This document shows, in pieces, positions 23,524-31,598 of a DNA stretch of 57,666 nt. Location of the stretch: positions 1-57,666 of the forward strand of contig NZ_JAUYFA010000110.1 of NCBI RefSeq assembly GCF_030691135.1, read 5' to 3'. A program made the position numbers and the translations under genes. Positions within the stretch are counted from its first letter, which is position 1, and every line of letters starts with the position of its first letter. This DNA comes from Phreatobacter sp. (lineage in GTDB: Bacteria; Pseudomonadota; Alphaproteobacteria; Rhizobiales; Phreatobacteraceae). Below the pieces are notes generated by a model. The model was given only the letters and a program-made list of their open reading frames with translations, ran no database searches and was not told where the DNA came from.

Positions 23524-24969
23524 TCACGCCAGCGTGTAGGCGGTCTTCACCGTCGTGTAGAATTCGCGCGCATAGGCGCCCTGCTCGCGCGGGCCATAGC
23601 TCGAGCCCTTCCGGCCGCCGAAGGGCACGTGATAGTCGACACCCGCCGTCGGCAGGTTCACCATCACCATTCCGGCCTCGGAATTGCGCTTGAAGTGGGT
23701 GGAATGCTTCAGCGATGTCGTGCAGATGCCCGACGACAGACCGAACTCGGTATCGTTGGCCACCGCCAGTGCTTCCTCGTAGTTCTTCACGCGAAGCACG
23801 GCGGCGACGGGGCCGAAGATCTCCTCGCGGGCGATGCGCATCGAGTTGTTCACCCCGGTAAACAGCGCCGGCTGCAGGTAGAAGCCAGGAGTCTCGCGGT
23901 TCAGCCGCTCGCCGCCCCAATGGAGCTTCGCGCCTTCCTCGCGGCCGATCGCGATGTACTTCTCGTCCTGGCCGAGCTGGCTCTCGTCGACCACCGGGCC
24001 GATATGGGTGCCGGCCTTCATCGCATCGTCCACCACGAGGCCCTTCAGCCGCTCGGTCATCGCATCGACGAAGCGGTCATGGATTCCCTCGGTGACGATG
24101 AGGCGCGAGGAGGCGGTGCAACGCTGGCCGGTCGAGAAGAAGGCGCCGTTGGCGGCACATTCCACCGCCACCGCCAGATCGGCATCGTCGAGCACGACGA
24201 GCGGGTTCTTGCCACCCATCTCGAGCTGCACCTTCTTCATCGGTGTGGCGGCGACGCAGGCAGCGGCAACGCGCCGTCCCGTGGCGACAGAACCGGTGAA
24301 GGAGATGGCGGCGACATCGGGATGTTCCAGCATCGCCTGGCCGACCACCGAGCCGCGGCCCATGACGATGTTGAGGACGCCCTTCGGCAGGCCGGCACGG
24401 TTGAGGATGTCGACGAGCGCCCAGGCCGAACCGGGAACCAGATCGGCCGGCTTGATGACGACGGTATTGCCATAGGCGAGGGCCGGGGCGAGCTTCCAGG
24501 CGGGAATGGCGATGGGGAAATTCCACGGCGTGATCAGGCCGATGACACCGACCGCCTCGCGGGTGATCTCGATACCGACACCGGGGCGGATGGAATTGAC
24601 CAGTTCACCATTGAGGCGCAGCGCCTCGGCGGCGAAGAACGAGAGGACCTGCCCGGCGCGCGTCACCTCGCCGATGCCCTCCGGCAGGGTCTTGCCCTCC
24701 TCACGGGAAAGCAGCGCGCCGAGCTCTTCCTTGCGCGCCATCACCTCGTTCGAGGCCTTCATCAGCACGTCGTAGCGCAGCTGCGGGTTGGAGCGGCTCC
24801 AGGCCGGGAAGGCTTCCTTGGCGGCGGCGACGGCCGACTTCAGGTCCTCGACGGTACCTTGAGCATATTCGCCGACGACCTCGTTGGTGTTGGACGGGTT
24901 GAGGTTCGGCGCGGCCTTGGCCGGGGAAACGAACTCGCCGGCAATGAAATTGCGGAACACGGTGGTCAT
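23524..24969 (-). CDS. NAD(P)-dependent aldehyde dehydrogenase
   Basis: A 481-residue ALDH-family enzyme oxidising an aldehyde to its acid. Visible motifs: PWNFPIAIPAWKLAPALAYG (about 147-166), Rossmann turn FTGSVATGRR (about 224-233), catalytic Glu in LEMGGKNPLVVLDDAD (about 247-262), catalytic Cys in FFSTGQRCTASSRL (about 275-288) and EEIFGPVAAVLR. The FSTGQRCTAS context is typical of alpha-ketoglutaric-semialdehyde dehydrogenases of sugar-acid breakdown, so that is the best specific guess. Start ATG 24969 follows GAGGCAAGGC. The 150-bp gap to the quinone reductase gene upstream shows no feature. Confidence 0.88.
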   Translation of the reverse strand: MTTVFRNFIAGEFVSPAKAAPNLNPSNTNEVVGEYAQGTVEDLKSAVAAAKEAFPAWSRSNPQLRYDVLMKASNEVMARKEELGALLSREEGKTLPEGIGEVTRAGQVLSFFAAEALRLNGELVNSIRPGVGIEITREAVGVIGLITPWNFPIAIPAWKLAPALAYGNTVVIKPADLVPGSAWALVDILNRAGLPKGVLNIVMGRGSVVGQAMLEHPDVAAISFTGSVATGRRVAAACVAATPMKKVQLEMGGKNPLVVLDDADLAVAVECAANGAFFSTGQRCTASSRLIVTEGIHDRFVDAMTERLKGLVVDDAMKAGTHIGPVVDESQLGQDEKYIAIGREEGAKLHWGGERLNRETPGFYLQPALFTGVNNSMRIAREEIFGPVAAVLRVKNYEEALAVANDTEFGLSSGICTTSLKHSTHFKRNSEAGMVMVNLPTAGVDYHVPFGGRKGSSYGPREQGAYAREFYTTVKTAYTLA

Positions 24970-25119
24970 GGGCCTTGCCTCCTCGCACGAACGTCGAAGG
25001 ACCGGTTCGGACGAGAGGTCCGTCCGGTCCGCATCGGGGGCGGCACAAAACCATACTTGGCGCACGGCGACCAGACCGCAGGCCATGCATGACGAGCGGC
25101 ACGGCCTCGCGGCGAGCGC

Positions 25120-25707
25120 TCAGCGGGCGGAAGCGCCGGCGGCGCGCATTTTCGCCATGAGCGCCGCGACCTTCTCGGCCGTAAGTCCGTCGACACCACC
25201 GATGATCGTCTCGCCGACCGGCTTCACCCCGATGAAGGCGAGAATGTTCCGCTTCAGCGCCCGCAGGCTATGGGCGAAGAAGAACCAGCGGTAGGCAAGG
25301 GCCGGCATGCCCATGGTCACGACGATATGGGCCGTTCGACCGGCCATCAGCTTTTCCGGAAAACCCTTGTCCCGGTAGCGAAAGGCGAAGCCCGGCCTGC
25401 CGACCTGTTCGAAGAAAGCCTTCAGCATGGCGGGCATGGAGCCGAGCCACAGCGGGTAGAGGATGACCCAGTGCTCGGCCCAGGCCAGCGTCTCCTGCGC
25501 GCTGGCGATGTCGCCCGTGCTGGTCCCGGTCTCGAAATCGACCTTGGTCCTGAGATAGGGAATCTCCAGGACCGCGACGTCGAGGGTGCGGACGGCATGA
25601 CCGGCCTCCTCGGCACCCTTCGCATAAGCCGCGGCCAGTTGTCGGCACAGCCTTTCCGGTGCGGGGTCGGGATGCCCGATGACGACGGCGATTCGGCGCG
25701 GCGTCAT
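25120..25707 (-). CDS. NAD(P)H:quinone oxidoreductase-like flavoprotein
   Basis: A 195-residue flavodoxin-fold reductase (KefF/MdaB/NQO1 group) that uses FMN or FAD for two-electron reduction of quinones. VVIGHPDP (about 8-15) is the phosphate-binding opening, YPLWLGSMPAMLKAFFEQV (about 82-100) is the flavin-binding signature of the family, and GFAFRY follows. The C-terminal third is more basic and hydrophobic than usual. It starts 3 bp after the phasin-like gene, so the two are co-transcribed and probably coupled. Confidence 0.82.
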   Translation of the reverse strand: MTPRRIAVVIGHPDPAPERLCRQLAAAYAKGAEEAGHAVRTLDVAVLEIPYLRTKVDFETGTSTGDIASAQETLAWAEHWVILYPLWLGSMPAMLKAFFEQVGRPGFAFRYRDKGFPEKLMAGRTAHIVVTMGMPALAYRWFFFAHSLRALKRNILAFIGVKPVGETIIGGVDGLTAEKVAALMAKMRAAGASAR

Positions 25708-25710
25708 GGC

Positions 25711-26025
25711 TCAACCCTTCCCGTCGGGAGCCACCACCGCCGCCGCGTTGCGCGCGACCTCCTGCAGATGCATGGCCTCGTCGGCGTAGACGCCCATGGT
25801 CTCGACGGCGAAGCGCAGCTCCACCTCGATGAATTCCAGCGGCGAGCCGACCTGCGACCAGGCGCGGATGCGCTCGGCATGGGCCTGGAGGCGTTCGGCG
25901 GCGAAATCGCGCAGTTCGGCACCGACTGCAGAAGCGACAGCCGGCGCGGTGGTGACGAAGGTCACGGCATCCGCGGCATCGTACGGCTTGTCGCGACGGG
26001 TATGGGCGGGAGTCCTGGCAAGCAT
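25711..26025 (-). CDS. Phasin-like small protein
   Basis: A 104-residue, helical, alanine-rich protein. Residues 50-100 (WSQVGSPLEFIEVELRFAVE and onward) follow the phasin pattern in which a Pro-containing break is followed by a long amphipathic helix ending in an Ala-rich tail. Phasins coat polyhydroxyalkanoate granules; some act as stress proteins. ATG 26025 has GGAGGAAG six bases upstream, which is why it is preferred to the ATG 33 bases earlier. Followed by the quinone reductase gene. Length is near the low end for phasins, so the label is tentative. Confidence 0.6.
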   Translation of the reverse strand: MLARTPAHTRRDKPYDAADAVTFVTTAPAVASAVGAELRDFAAERLQAHAERIRAWSQVGSPLEFIEVELRFAVETMGVYADEAMHLQEVARNAAAVVAPDGKG

Positions 26026-26179
26026 GGCTTCCTCCGTCGTGGGTGAGAAACCATCCATGCACCGGGCTGCCGCCGTGGTCGCTGCGCTGGATCAAGCGGT
26101 TCCCTCGCTGGATCGACCATGGTTCGGGCAACGCCTAGGCTGCCAACCCGCCCATTGCCGCGCCCGGATCGGAGCGATC

Positions 26180-26986
26180 ATGCCGCCATCGATTCCCTTT
26201 GGTGTCCCGAACGCCGAACAAAGATCCTCGACCTCCTTCCGTCTGCCGGCCCTTGACCAGGACTTCCTGCTCGCCGACGAGCAGCGCGGACTGCGCTTCA
26301 TGTTGGAATATGCCAAGGCGGAGCAGATCCTTCGACGCTGGGCGGTGAAGTCGACCATCGTGGTTTTCGGCAGCGCCCGTGTGCGCGAGACCGGCAATCC
26401 GCGCCACGCAGCCTGGTATGGCGCGGCGCGCGCCTTTGGCAGCCTCGCCTCGCAGCATGGCGGCGCCATGAACCTCGGCGCGCAGGAACGCGAAAATGTC
26501 ATCACCACGGGCGGCGGGCCGGGACTGATGGAGGCCGCCAACCGGGGCGCCGCCGATATCGGCGCGCCCTCCATCGGCTTCAACATCCGCCTGCCGCACG
26601 AGCAGCAGCCGAACCCCTACTCCACCCCGGAACTCACCTTCCTGTTCCACTATTTCGCCATGCGGAAGATGCACCTCGCCATGCGCGCCAACGCGCTGGT
26701 GGTGTTCCCCGGCGGCTTCGGCACCTTCGACGAGCTGTTCGAGATCCTCGCCCTGGTGCAGACCGGCAAAATGCGGCGGGTGCCCGTCGTCCTCTTCGAC
26801 GAGGGCTACTGGCGCGCCATCGTCAGCTTCGAGGCGCTGGCGGACGGTGGCATGATCGCGGAGGACGACCTCTCGCTTCTCCAGTTCGCCGACACGCCGC
26901 AAGGTGTCTGGGAGCTGATCGCCAGCGCCGAGGGCATCGCCCCCTACGAGCGCGCGGTCGCGCCTGACGAAATGGGAGAAGGATGA
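26180..26986 (+). CDS. LOG-family Rossmann-fold protein
   Basis: A 268-residue TIGR00730/LOG protein. The two signatures are present: GGGPGLMEAANRG (about 113-125) and PGGFGTFDELFE (about 177-188). Characterised LOG proteins remove ribose-5-phosphate from cytokinin or other nucleoside monophosphates, and related bacterial proteins are pyrimidine/purine nucleotide nucleosidases. It is longer than minimal LOG enzymes (about 190), with 60 extra N-terminal residues. The stop overlaps the start of the beta-CASP gene by 4 bp (ATGA), so both are translated together. GGAGCG precedes ATG 26180. The 154-bp gap to the divergent phasin gene shows no clear site. Confidence 0.85.
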   Translation: MPPSIPFGVPNAEQRSSTSFRLPALDQDFLLADEQRGLRFMLEYAKAEQILRRWAVKSTIVVFGSARVRETGNPRHAAWYGAARAFGSLASQHGGAMNLGAQERENVITTGGGPGLMEAANRGAADIGAPSIGFNIRLPHEQQPNPYSTPELTFLFHYFAMRKMHLAMRANALVVFPGGFGTFDELFEILALVQTGKMRRVPVVLFDEGYWRAIVSFEALADGGMIAEDDLSLLQFADTPQGVWELIASAEGIAPYERAVAPDEMGEG

Positions 26987-28581
26987 TGCCCCTGCGTATC
27001 CATGTCCTCGGTGCAGCCCATGTCGTCACGGGCTCCTGCTACCTCTTCGAGGCCGGCGGCCGGCGCATCCTCGTCGACTGCGGCATGTTCCAGGGGACCA
27101 AGACACTGAAGGCCCTGAACTACGGCGCCTTCCCCTTCATGGCGGAGGGGCTCGACGCCGTGCTCCTCACCCATGCCCACATCGACCATTCCGGCCTGAT
27201 CCCGAAGCTCGTCAAGGCTGGCTATCGCGGGCCGATCTACGCCACCCGACCGACCATCGACCTCTGCTCGATCATGCTGCCGGATTCCGGCCACATCCAG
27301 GAAATGGAGGTCGAGCAGTTGAACCGGCGCAACGCCCGCAGCGGCGGCGATCTGGTCGAACCGATCTACACTGCCGAGGACGCCGTCGCGGCGATGGTGC
27401 AGTTCCGCCAGGTCGACTACGGCCGCTGGCTCGACCTCGGCGGGGGCGGCCGCGCCCGCTGGTGGAATGCCGGCCACATGCTCGGCTCCGCCTCCATCGA
27501 GATGGAGTTCGCGGGCGCCGGCGGCGACAAGCCGCTGCGCGTCCTTATGTCGGGCGATCTCGGCCCCGACGCCAAGCTGTTCCACCCCGACCCCGACGGC
27601 CCGGTCGACCTCGACCTCGTCGTCTGCGAGGCGACCTATGGCGACCGCGACCGCGCAGACACCAACGTCGCAGACCGACGTTCCGAGCTCGCGGCCGAGT
27701 TGCGCGCCGCCCACGCCCGCGGCGGGCCGCTGCTGATCCCCAGTTTCGCCGTGGAGCGCACCCAGGAGATCCTCGCCGACCTCCTCGACCTGATGGATCA
27801 GGACGACGTGCCGCGGGCGCCGATCTTCCTCGATTCGCCGCTGGCCATCCGCGCCACCGACATCTTCCGCCGGCACGCCGGGATGCTGGAAGCGGGCGGG
27901 GCGCTGGCAAGGATCAATACCTCGCCCGACGTGCGCTTCACCGAGAGCGTCGACCAGAGCAAGGCGCTGGCGCGGCTCAGAGGCTTCCACATCATCATTG
28001 CCGCCAGCGGCATGGCTGAGGCGGGGCGCATCCGCCATCACTTGAAGAACCACCTCTGGCGCTCGTCCACCACGGTGCTTTTCGTCGGCTATCAGGCCGA
28101 AGGCACACTCGGCCGCATCCTCCTCGACGGCGCGCCCTCCGTGACGATCCATGGCGACGCCGTCAGGGTGAAGGCGGCGATCCGGATCATCGAGAGCTAT
28201 TCCGGCCATGCCGACTGCGGCGAGGTTCTCGCCTGGCTGAAGGAGCGCCGGCCGATCCGCGGTGCGGTCGCCCTCGTCCATGCGGAGGAACGGGCCCTCC
28301 AGGCCTTCGCGCCCATCGTCGGTGCTGAAGTTGTTGCCCCCGACAAGGTGCTGACACCGCGGCTCGAAGACATCATCGAGCTCGACCGCGGAATAGTCCG
28401 GCTCGTCCTGCCGGCCCATCCCCGGCGCCTGCCGGTAGAGAAGGTCTCAGGGCCCGACTGGCACAACGATTCCGCCTCCTTCCTCCTCGACCTCAAGGAT
28501 GCGCTGGACCGGGCAGCCGACGACCGCGCCCGCGGCGTCATCCTGCGGCGGCTGAAGAAGGCTCTTGCCGAAGCGACCTGA
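26983..28581 (+). CDS. Metallo-beta-lactamase/beta-CASP hydrolase (RNA-processing type)
   Basis: A 532-residue MBL-fold protein with the beta-CASP and RNA-metabolising C-terminal segments (YSH1/CPSF73-like). Zinc motif HAHIDH is at 64-69, GHMLGS near 163, MSGDLGPD near 190, and the late SYSGHAD motif supplies the last ligand. Such enzymes are ribonucleases or nucleic-acid phosphodiesterases. The extra 70-residue C terminus (VLPAHPRRLPVEKVS and onward) is outside the catalytic core. The start (ATG 26983, or 26986) overlaps the LOG stop. Co-translation with a nucleotide-cleaving LOG protein suggests a joint role in nucleotide or RNA turnover, which is inference. Confidence 0.88.
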   Translation: MMPLRIHVLGAAHVVTGSCYLFEAGGRRILVDCGMFQGTKTLKALNYGAFPFMAEGLDAVLLTHAHIDHSGLIPKLVKAGYRGPIYATRPTIDLCSIMLPDSGHIQEMEVEQLNRRNARSGGDLVEPIYTAEDAVAAMVQFRQVDYGRWLDLGGGGRARWWNAGHMLGSASIEMEFAGAGGDKPLRVLMSGDLGPDAKLFHPDPDGPVDLDLVVCEATYGDRDRADTNVADRRSELAAELRAAHARGGPLLIPSFAVERTQEILADLLDLMDQDDVPRAPIFLDSPLAIRATDIFRRHAGMLEAGGALARINTSPDVRFTESVDQSKALARLRGFHIIIAASGMAEAGRIRHHLKNHLWRSSTTVLFVGYQAEGTLGRILLDGAPSVTIHGDAVRVKAAIRIIESYSGHADCGEVLAWLKERRPIRGAVALVHAEERALQAFAPIVGAEVVAPDKVLTPRLEDIIELDRGIVRLVLPAHPRRLPVEKVSGPDWHNDSASFLLDLKDALDRAADDRARGVILRRLKKALAEAT

Positions 28582-28684
28582 ACAGATCAGGGCGGGCGGG
28601 TTCCTGTCATGCCGGCTGTCCCCTTCCGCAAGGCCCGGAAACAATCCTAGTCTGCCGTCCCCTTGAGAATGCCCCGGACCGCCC

Positions 28685-29878
28685 ATGCCCAGACCGCGCC
28701 CCTCGACCGCGCTCGACCACATCCGCGTCCTCGATCTGACACGGGTGCGTGCCGGACCGACCTGCTGCCGGGTGCTGGCCGATTTCGGTGCGGACGTCAT
28801 CAAGGTCGAAGCCCCGCCCGGGGTCGATCCGAACGAAAACATGTCGGGCGACCGCCACGGCTTCGACATGCAGAACCTGCATCGCAACAAGCGGTCGCTG
28901 ACCCTCAATCTCAAGACCGAGGAGGGCCGCGCCGTCTTCCTGAAGCTGGTCGAGACCGCCGACGTCGTGGTCGAGAACTACCGTCCTGACGTGAAGGACC
29001 GTCTCGGCATCGGCTACGAGACCCTGAAGGCGGTCAATCCGCGCATCATCCTCGCCTCCGTCTCCGGCTTCGGTCAGACCGGGCCCTATCGCACCCGCGC
29101 CGGCTTCGACCAGATCGCGCAGGGCATGGGGGGCCTCATGGCGATCACCGGCCATGCCGGCCAGGGGCCGATGCGGGCCGGCATCGCGGTGGCCGATTCC
29201 GCCGCCGGCGTCTATGCCGCCACCGGCATTCTGGTGGCCCTCGCCGAGCGCGAGAAGTCCGGCGAGGGGCAATGGGTACAGACCTCGCTGCTGCAGGCGA
29301 TGGTCGCCATGTGCGACTTCCAGGCCGCCGTCTACACGGTCGACGGCAAGGTGCCGCCTCAGAACGGCAACGATCATCCCCATTCCACGCCGATGGGCGT
29401 TCTGCCGACATCCGATGGCTACATCAATGTCGGCGTCGGCGGCGAGGGCCAGTGGAAGAGCTTCTGCAAGGCGGTCGGGCGGGACGACCTCGCCGGTCAT
29501 TCCGACTATGCCGATGCCCGCCGGCGCTTCCGCAACCGCCCGGCGCTGATGGGCCTCCTCGGCGACCTCTTCCGCACCCAGCCGACCGCACACTGGCTCG
29601 AACGGCTGGAGAGCGAGGGTGTCCCGGCCGGGCCGATCTACACCATGGACGAGGTCTTCACCGATCCACAGGTCGATCATCTCGGCATGGCCGTGCCGAT
29701 CCGTCACCACGCGCGTGGCGACATCCGGCTGATCGCCCAGCCCCTCGTCATGTCGCGCACCCCCCCGGCCATCGAGACCCCGGTGGCCGAACCGGGGGAA
29801 CATACCGCCGAGGTGCTGGCCGAGGCCGGCTTCTCCGACCAGGACGTCGCGCGCCTGCGCGCCGCCCGGATCGTCTGA
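28685..29878 (+). CDS. CaiB/BaiF-family (type III) CoA transferase
   Basis: A 397-residue CoA-transferase moving CoA between organic acids. Characteristic sequences are VLDLTRVRAGPTCCRVLADF (about 15-34), GADVIKVEAP, NKRSLTLNLKTEEGR (about 76-90), GFGQTGPY and Asp in AVADSAAGVYAATG (about 170-183), the family's covalent-catalysis residue. It is followed within 22 bp by an enoyl-CoA hydratase and then an SDR, all on plus, consistent with a catabolic module that activates an acid, hydrates and oxidises it. Substrate not readable from sequence; the usual donors are succinyl-, formyl- or acetyl-CoA. Confidence 0.88.
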   Translation: MPRPRPSTALDHIRVLDLTRVRAGPTCCRVLADFGADVIKVEAPPGVDPNENMSGDRHGFDMQNLHRNKRSLTLNLKTEEGRAVFLKLVETADVVVENYRPDVKDRLGIGYETLKAVNPRIILASVSGFGQTGPYRTRAGFDQIAQGMGGLMAITGHAGQGPMRAGIAVADSAAGVYAATGILVALAEREKSGEGQWVQTSLLQAMVAMCDFQAAVYTVDGKVPPQNGNDHPHSTPMGVLPTSDGYINVGVGGEGQWKSFCKAVGRDDLAGHSDYADARRRFRNRPALMGLLGDLFRTQPTAHWLERLESEGVPAGPIYTMDEVFTDPQVDHLGMAVPIRHHARGDIRLIAQPLVMSRTPPAIETPVAEPGEHTAEVLAEAGFSDQDVARLRAARIV

Positions 29879-29900
29879 TTTCCGCCTGAAAGGACATGCC

Positions 29901-30704
29901 GTGACCGAACCCGCCCCGCACACGCCCTCCGTCCGCTATGCCGTGGCGGACGGCATCGCCACGCTCACCATCGACCAGCCCGCCAAGATGAACGCCATGA
30001 CCTTCGACATGTGGTCGAGCGTGCCGGGCCTGGTGAAAAAGGCGGAGGAGGATCGATCGGTCCGCGTCATCGTCGTCACCGGGGCAGGCGACAGGGCCTT
30101 CTGCGCCGGCGCCGACATTTCCCAGTTCGGCGCCAAGCGCACCGGCGAGGAAGCCGTGCGCGCCTATGACGAGGCGGTGGCCGATGGCATGGCCGCCATC
30201 CACGATGCCGCCAAGCCGACGATCGCAGTGATCCGCGGCATCTGCTTCGGCGGTGGCTGCGCCCTGGCGCTGACCTGCGACCTGCGCTTCGCCACGGCCG
30301 ATTCCCGCTTCCGCGTTCCTGCCGCAAGGCTCGGGCTCGGCTATGGCTTCTCCAGCATCAAGATGATGGTGAAGAAGCTCGGCACGGCCGCCGTCGCCGA
30401 CATCCTCATCTCGGCCCGCATCCTCGATGCCGCCGACGGCGAGCGCGCCAATGTCATCCACCGCGCCTGGCCGCGCGAGAGCTTCGAGGCCGAGGTGAAG
30501 GCCTATCTCGCCACGGTCGCCGCCAATGCGCCCTTGACCCTCGCCGCCATCAAGCGATCGCTGGTCGAACTGTCGCGGCCCGAAGCCGATCAGGACGCCG
30601 AGGCCGTCGACGCCCTCGTCGCCCGCTGCTTCGCCTCGGCCGACTACAAGGAGGGCCAGAAGGCCTTCCTCGAAAAGCGCCTACCCGACTTCAGGGGCGA
30701 ATAG
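29901..30704 (+). CDS. Enoyl-CoA hydratase/isomerase-family protein
   Basis: A 267-residue crotonase-fold enzyme. Typical blocks: TLTIDQPAKMNAMTFDMW (about 20-37), oxyanion-hole AFCAGADISQFG (about 68-79), GICFGGGCALALTCDLRFA (about 113-131) and RLGLGYGFSS. In hydratases one Glu follows the GGG block and a second lies about 20 residues further on; here GGGCAL replaces the first and the second falls near AARLG, so the exact reaction is uncertain (hydratase, isomerase or thiolytic relative). GTG start with AAAGGA upstream. Sits between the CoA transferase and the atypical SDR. Confidence 0.85.
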   Translation: MTEPAPHTPSVRYAVADGIATLTIDQPAKMNAMTFDMWSSVPGLVKKAEEDRSVRVIVVTGAGDRAFCAGADISQFGAKRTGEEAVRAYDEAVADGMAAIHDAAKPTIAVIRGICFGGGCALALTCDLRFATADSRFRVPAARLGLGYGFSSIKMMVKKLGTAAVADILISARILDAADGERANVIHRAWPRESFEAEVKAYLATVAANAPLTLAAIKRSLVELSRPEADQDAEAVDALVARCFASADYKEGQKAFLEKRLPDFRGE

Positions 30705-30715
30705 GGAGCAACACC

Positions 30716-31489
30716 ATGGATCTCGGGCTCGCCGGCAAGAAGGTCATCGTCACGGGAGCGTCGAAGGGGATCGGGCGCGCCTGCGCCGAGGTCTTCGCGC
30801 GCGAGGGCGCGCATGTGGTCATGGTGGCGCGCGACGCCGCCCGGCTCGCCGCCGCTGCGGCGGAGATTCAGGCCCGGCATCAGGGGCCGGTGGAGATCAC
30901 CACTGCCGACCTCTCCCGCGCCGCCGACCGCGAGGCGCTCTGGGCCAACCACACCGACGCCGACATCCTCGTCAACAATGCCGGCGCCATTCCCGCCGGC
31001 GGCCTTCTCGACCTCTCCATGGAGACCTGGGAGGAAGCCTGGGCGCTGAAGGTGATGGGCTACATCCACCTGACCAAGCTGGCCCTCGGCGGCATGAAGG
31101 AGCGCGGTGGCGGCGTCATCGTCAACATCATCGGCATGGCCGGCCGACTGCCGCGCTACAACTATGTCTGCGGCGGTGCCGGCAATGCGGCGCTGATGGC
31201 TTTCACCGGCGCGGCCGGCGGCAAGTCGCAGGAATGGGGCGTTCGCATCTTCGGCATCAACCCGGCCGGGACCCGCACCGACCGCATCATCTCGCTGTCC
31301 AAACAAAGGGCAATTGACGCTTTCGGCGACGAAGGTCGCTGGGAGGAGATGCTCACCGATCTCCCCCTCGGCCGGCTCATCGACCCCACGGAAATCGCCA
31401 ATGCGGCGGCGTTTCTCGCCTCGCCGGCCTGCGGCTACGTCTCCGGGGCGACGCTCGACATCGACGGCGGACTGGCTTTCAAGGGCTGA
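30716..31489 (+). CDS. Atypical SDR lacking the Tyr-x-x-x-Lys active site
   Basis: A 257-residue SDR with an intact cofactor site (TGASKGIG about 13-20; NNAG about 84-87) and the normal end GYVSGATLDIDGGLAFKG. The catalytic segment is abnormal. Where Ser and YxxxK are expected the sequence reads IIGMAGRLPRYNYVCGGAGN followed by AALMAF: aligned on the AAL block the lysine is Asn, the tyrosine position is Gly, and the nearest Tyr is seven residues before the Asn. It is therefore either a divergent SDR with a different mechanism or a non-catalytic NAD(P)-binding protein. Start is 11 bp after the hydratase gene; GGGAG upstream. Confidence 0.83.
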   Translation: MDLGLAGKKVIVTGASKGIGRACAEVFAREGAHVVMVARDAARLAAAAAEIQARHQGPVEITTADLSRAADREALWANHTDADILVNNAGAIPAGGLLDLSMETWEEAWALKVMGYIHLTKLALGGMKERGGGVIVNIIGMAGRLPRYNYVCGGAGNAALMAFTGAAGGKSQEWGVRIFGINPAGTRTDRIISLSKQRAIDAFGDEGRWEEMLTDLPLGRLIDPTEIANAAAFLASPACGYVSGATLDIDGGLAFKG

Positions 31490-31510
31490 GCAGCCTCACG
31501 TTCCGGGGCT

Positions 31511-31526
31511 TGGCTCATGTCTTGCT
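31511..31526 (+). promoter_or_regulatory. Sigma-54 promoter of the gamma-glutamyltransferase operon
   Basis: TGGCTC-N5-TTGCT matches the -24/-12 consensus TGGCAC-N5-TTGCW with the GG and GC exactly 12 bases apart. It lies in the 109-bp gap before the gamma-glutamyltransferase gene, placing the start of transcription near 31538 and leaving a 60-base leader. This implies nitrogen-regulated (NtrC-type) or other activator-dependent expression of genes 31599-37572. A TATGAT overlaps the end of the site. Confidence 0.6.
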
Positions 31527-31598
31527 TATGATACAAGCCTTTGCGAAGGCAGTCCCGCGCCGTGTCTCGGCGAGGGCTTGGAAGGATGACCCCGGACC

